Below, piece after piece: positions 31,823-64,000 of a stretch of 64,000 nucleotides of DNA. Position numbers and translations under genes: made by a program. Source of the DNA: Ptychodera flava (taxonomy: Eukaryota; Hemichordata; Enteropneusta; Ptychoderidae). How positions within the stretch are numbered: position 1 is the first letter of the stretch; each line of letters starts with the position of its first letter. Below the pieces are notes generated by a model. The model saw nothing but the letters and a program-made list of their open reading frames with translations. It made no database searches and was not told the origin of the DNA. The stretch is taken from positions 46,813,342 through 46,877,341 of the forward strand of contig NC_091934.1 in NCBI RefSeq assembly GCF_041260155.1. The letters are read 5' to 3'.

Positions 31823-34800
31823 ATAAGTACAAGCAATAGCGCCATAACTGACAGTATATTCAAAGCTAAATTGGGATGTATTACTTCCGATTACAGACAT
31901 GTATCTTGCGTTCCAAAATTTCTTTTCAACCCTGTTAAGAACTCTGTCATAAACCTGATCACTGGCAAAACAATATTTGTTTTGTACAGATCCTATTTAT
32001 CACTCCACTGAAATATTTGTCAAATTGGTTGCATGATATCTTCATAAGTTTATTCTATACATAATTCAAGCTGCCATAAATTGTGACCCTGATCAACATA
32101 CAAATGTTGAATCTTTCAAAATGCTGATCTAAACCCAGTGAAATGATTTTAATCTATAGCTCTATTTATCTGTAAAAAAATTTAAAAATTGATTAATACC
32201 CAGTATAAATCCACTTATGTTGAAATTACCACAATCTGACAGAATTCCCTACTGATAAGAATCAAAGTTACATGAAATAGCAATAATTTTGAAAAGAAAA
32301 ACGTTTTTGCATGTTTATCATTTGTTGCCAGATTCCGAGTAAAAACCGCGATATCATTCGGCAAAAACCAAAGTACAGTATGTAACATCAGATACCAACA
32401 ACTGATTAAAATTGGGAGAAAAACTGACAGAGTGCCAGTCATGTCCCATGCATTTAGAAAGCACTGACTTGCATTAAATTCCTGATAAGTTATCCTACTA
32501 GACCTGTCACTTCCCAATCCACCAAGCCAGTAAAAAGTTGTATTCAGCAAAAACTTAATTTTCATTTACTTGGCATGGTATGCTATAGCAGGTTTAGTAA
32601 GTAAAAATAATGCTACAAGTATCTGTCTTCGAGGGCCTTTAAATGTTTAAGTCTTTGTTAAAATACAACACATGGGACATGTTATGTCTTACTGGTTTGA
32701 ACATGATTCGATAGTGACATATGAACTTGGCAGGACAATAGATTTGTCATGGCTAAGGCACAGTGGAGGGCTTGTTCATGAAAAAGTAGCCTTCAGGGGG
32801 CATAACTCATCATTGATATTTTATATAAAATAACAATATGAATGATATCCGAGTTTGTACAATACAAGCATATCACTGAAAATGATACATTGTTACTCAA
32901 CCACACAGCAAGACAATTAAAAACTCCACTTTTCAGAAAGTTTCTTGAACAGAAATGATTAAAACTTCCTTTGAAAATCAAATACTGCTAATTGTCAAAA
33001 CTTGAACAAATGTGACCGAGGTCATCCTGAGGACTACTTGCTAGGCATCATGGGTATTGGATGATAGATGTTTTGTAAAAGTGAAAGTTGATGGATAACA
33101 GACTATCACAGTCAGGAGTAAGCAAAAACTCTCTCCAAAGCTCATACACTAGTAGTTTTTAAGGCTGGACTACTAGTGTTTTGCTTCTAGTAGCCTAATG
33201 GTTGACTAAATCATTATTATTATTGTTGACTACTAAACCAGTGAAGCTGAGGAAGAGGTAGTAATTTGTTGGCTAATATCCTGAAAATGGTGTTCACTCC
33301 TGACAGTCGATAAACATGATACAAAAAACAGCTTCCCATTCAATATACTAAGATGGCAGATTTAAAATTTTGGAACAATCTCATAGCTTTGTTTACATTG
33401 ATTAAAACAACACAACACAACACAACACAACTGTTGATATGCATGTATGCTGCCAATATTTCAGTTCTAAACAGTCCTTCATATTTAGGTAGCTTTTGAT
33501 AAAACAAGATTTGCTAAGGTAAAATCAAAAATAAAAAGGCTGTCAAAGTCAGCCATTTTGGAATGTAAATGATGATTTCTGCAACAGAGTCATTGTATGT
33601 TGTCTTCATGTTAACTGAAGCACAGTATCTATTTGTGAAGACATGAAGAAATTGCAACAAATTGGATATTTGGCAGCCATGATGGATTATACATCCATGG
33701 TCAGTTACATTAGGATTCATCTGTTTGTTTATTGTTCATGTATGAAGTTTTAGAGTGAGTTGCAAAAGATTTTTAATGAAAGATCACAATAGATTACATT
33801 TGCAGGGACTACAAAAAGGGTTCTCTTGTTGCAAGAAATGTCATCCACTTCAAGTAAGGTTTAAGCTCAATGAAAGATGTAGTTTGTTGTCGATGAGCTA
33901 AGTTTGGATAAATTATAGTCTTTGGAACATCCAAGGTTCAGGACCTTGACAGAGAAAAAAGGAAAACAAGCCCTGTGGTAATTATGCTAGTTCATATTTT
34001 ATGCATACAAATGAGTTGTTTATGAGCAAAGTTTGAAGTATATATCGGTGGAACACGAAGGTCTGATTAATGGTATCAGACATTGATAAAATTGCTCAAA
34101 TGTAATAATAATAATAATAAAGTACATTTGTAATGCGCCTAATCTCTGAACAGAGCTCTAGGCACAAATATGGCAGCCTGACATTTTTATTGATTTATTC
34201 ATAGGAAGTAAATTGTCATACCTCAATAAAAACAATGTATTGACCTTAAATTTGCAAAACAATTTTTGTAGCCATGTAAAGTTAAAACAGCATGCTTGTT
34301 TGGCAGACATTTTGAATTTATTGCAAACAACAGGTCCTTGTTATTATTCTGGAACAAAGTTTGAAATAATAGATCAAGGAATGTGCGATTTGAGTATTTG
34401 AGTGGATTGAACCTTACAGGCATCCAAACTTTTCCAATAATGTCCCTGATCCAGGGTTTTGTTGGTAGACAGAAGCATATTAATCAAATACTGACCTGAA
34501 CGTCCATTCTTTGGCATAGCTGTATCAGATATTTGTAGACAAGTTAACTGAGATATTGAGTGGCAGGTCTTAAATAATATTACAGCACACAAATTTAGTT
34601 AAATAAAACGCACGACAAAGGAATTCATTTTAGGGGCAGAAGGTTCATCCCTGTTTTGATTATGATTGAGCAAATATGTACTATAATGCCATAGTTACAT
34701 CATGGAAACCACATGTGTACATGACACTCTATTGCTGTGTCAAAATATTTGTCATTCAAATCTACAAATGACCACATTTTACTATGATATGCTCAGTCCT

Positions 34801-35354
34801 CTCAAAACACTAGACATCACTTTCTGACTTGCACATCTACAAGTGACCAAATTTTTCTATTTTAGGATTCCATTTATCTTTCAAGCATTTTGTAGGTTGT
34901 ACATGTATGTGCATATGTAGGAAAAGTAAATATTCAACTATTAGCAAAACATTTTAGCTTTTTTCATTGGTCTGATTCCTACCCTGTCAACAAAAATAAA
35001 ATCAAATTTTACAAAACACTTGATGTTTGATTCACGAAATTTCAATGTATAATAAAGATACTTGACAATGTATAACAAGTATAGATATTTGTAAAATTAC
35101 CGTAAAAATTGGTACTGTTTGTTCATTATTACATACCGAATGATGAACCTTCCATTCAAATGAGAAAGCAGTGTATAAAAAAATATCTCTGTATTATTGT
35201 TTTCATCTAAGGTTTAGGATTATGGCACCAATGACATGAGATGGTATCAATAAATGTGGAAACAAAAGTAAATAGTAGAGTCAACTGAAACTTTATGTGT
35301 AATCAAAAATTACTTGTCTTATTTTAAATATCATAGATTGTTGACAGCCATTAA

Positions 35355-35560
35355 GATAGAATGTACCACTGGGACAGTTCTTCAGACAAACTTTTTACAA
35401 TACTTTTCTGATTTATCATTTGTGGGGGATCATTTCAAAGCTCACGGAGTACATAAAGTTTTTACCATCTTTTGTGAAAATCGAAAATTCATTTTTTCCC
35501 TCATAGAGTACACACTGGGAAGTGGCAATTTTAAATTTCAAATATTTGTAAATTTAAGGT
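35355..35560. mobile_element. Diverged copy of the TTAA MITE at 11308-11626
   Basis: It is preceded by TTAA and starts GATAGAATGTACC. It shares ordered words with the other copy: CAAACTTTTTACAAT, TGTGGGGGATCATTTCAAAGCTC. The right end is not clear. Confidence 0.55.
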
Positions 35561-35919
35561 AGTCTGTTTCCATATTACCTAAATTTGTCCTGTGAGCACA
35601 ATGGCATGGCCATGCTTTGATTATGTGGTTGAATTGACCACAATGACCACCATAGATGACTTACCAAACACTAAAGGCTACAAAATCGATGACGAAAGTG
35701 TCTGTTGACAGTCTAAAATATTCCTTATATACGTAGATTTACATTTCTTGCACAGTCCCAAGGCTATTTCGTAATAACTCTTTGTCACAAAGGGCAATGA
35801 CTGTTTCAATTTCACAAAAGATTCCTTTCTAAACAATGCTGTTTGGTACTGGACTTGCAGACTTTACAAACATAGATCATTTCAATTTTTTCAAAAACAC
35901 CAATCACAAACCAAAGTGA

Positions 35920-63991
<28,072 letters not shown>

Positions 63992-64000
63992 TCAGAGTAC

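Larger units (their letters stand above)
29644..35919. other. Intergenic: prohibitin-2 promoter side to 3' end of the SLC35E2-like gene
   Basis: The first 200 bp should include the prohibitin-2 promoter; it is somewhat CpG-richer but shows no TATA box I would call. After that, apart from the minisatellite at 31374-31822, a MITE relic at 35355-35560 and scattered fragments (32625-32740), I see no gene. Small open frames such as those at 30474-30779 and 32215-32565 have no recognisable content. Confidence 0.5.

Overview
The window is nuclear DNA of a multicellular animal: AT-rich, intron-rich and crowded with transposons. It carries parts of four host genes with normal spliced structures: Cdc42, a Ly6/uPAR-type GPI-anchored protein, prohibitin-2 and an SLC35E2-type transporter. 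The frequent 'taggccta' words, the retained U12-type AT-AC intron and the mix of Tc1/IS630, piggyBac, hAT and LINE relics suggest a marine invertebrate, perhaps a deuterostome such as a hemichordate or echinoderm. That placement is an impression only; nothing here proves the species.

Layout. 1-1636 (minus): first two coding exons of Cdc42; the gene runs off the left edge. 1637-8075: no gene seen. 8076-12814 (plus): a four-exon Ly6-like gene; its second intron holds a large trinucleotide array and a 1.46 kb fold-back element. 14497-29643 (minus): complete seven-exon prohibitin-2 (300 aa). Its introns hold a decayed Tc1-type element (16519-17649), a 5.5 kb piggyBac element (18666-24207) and a short piggyBac relative (28031-28295). 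Intron 5 is a textbook U12-type AT-AC intron. 29644-35919: intergenic, with a minisatellite. 35920-63979 (minus): complete seven-exon SLC35E2-like gene (548 aa). Its roughly 26 kb of introns are a layered transposon deposit: a non-LTR retrotransposon broken by three later insertions, several tandem arrays that look like parts of Helitron/pearl-like elements, minisatellites, TTAA MITEs, and a 4.9 kb TA-flanked IS630/Tc1-type transposon.

The host genes are unrelated housekeeping or surface genes: Rho GTPase signalling, mitochondrial inner-membrane scaffold, small-solute transport, and a cell-surface or secreted three-finger protein. They show no sign of working together.

The strongest candidate for something undescribed is the transposon at 54826-59741. 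It has 129-bp inverted repeats, an IS630/Tc1 transposase on one strand, and on the other strand a convergent, spliced second gene with a PB1-like domain, a coiled coil, a Cys/His cluster and a low-complexity tail. An extra gene of this type is not something I know from Tc1/mariner elements.
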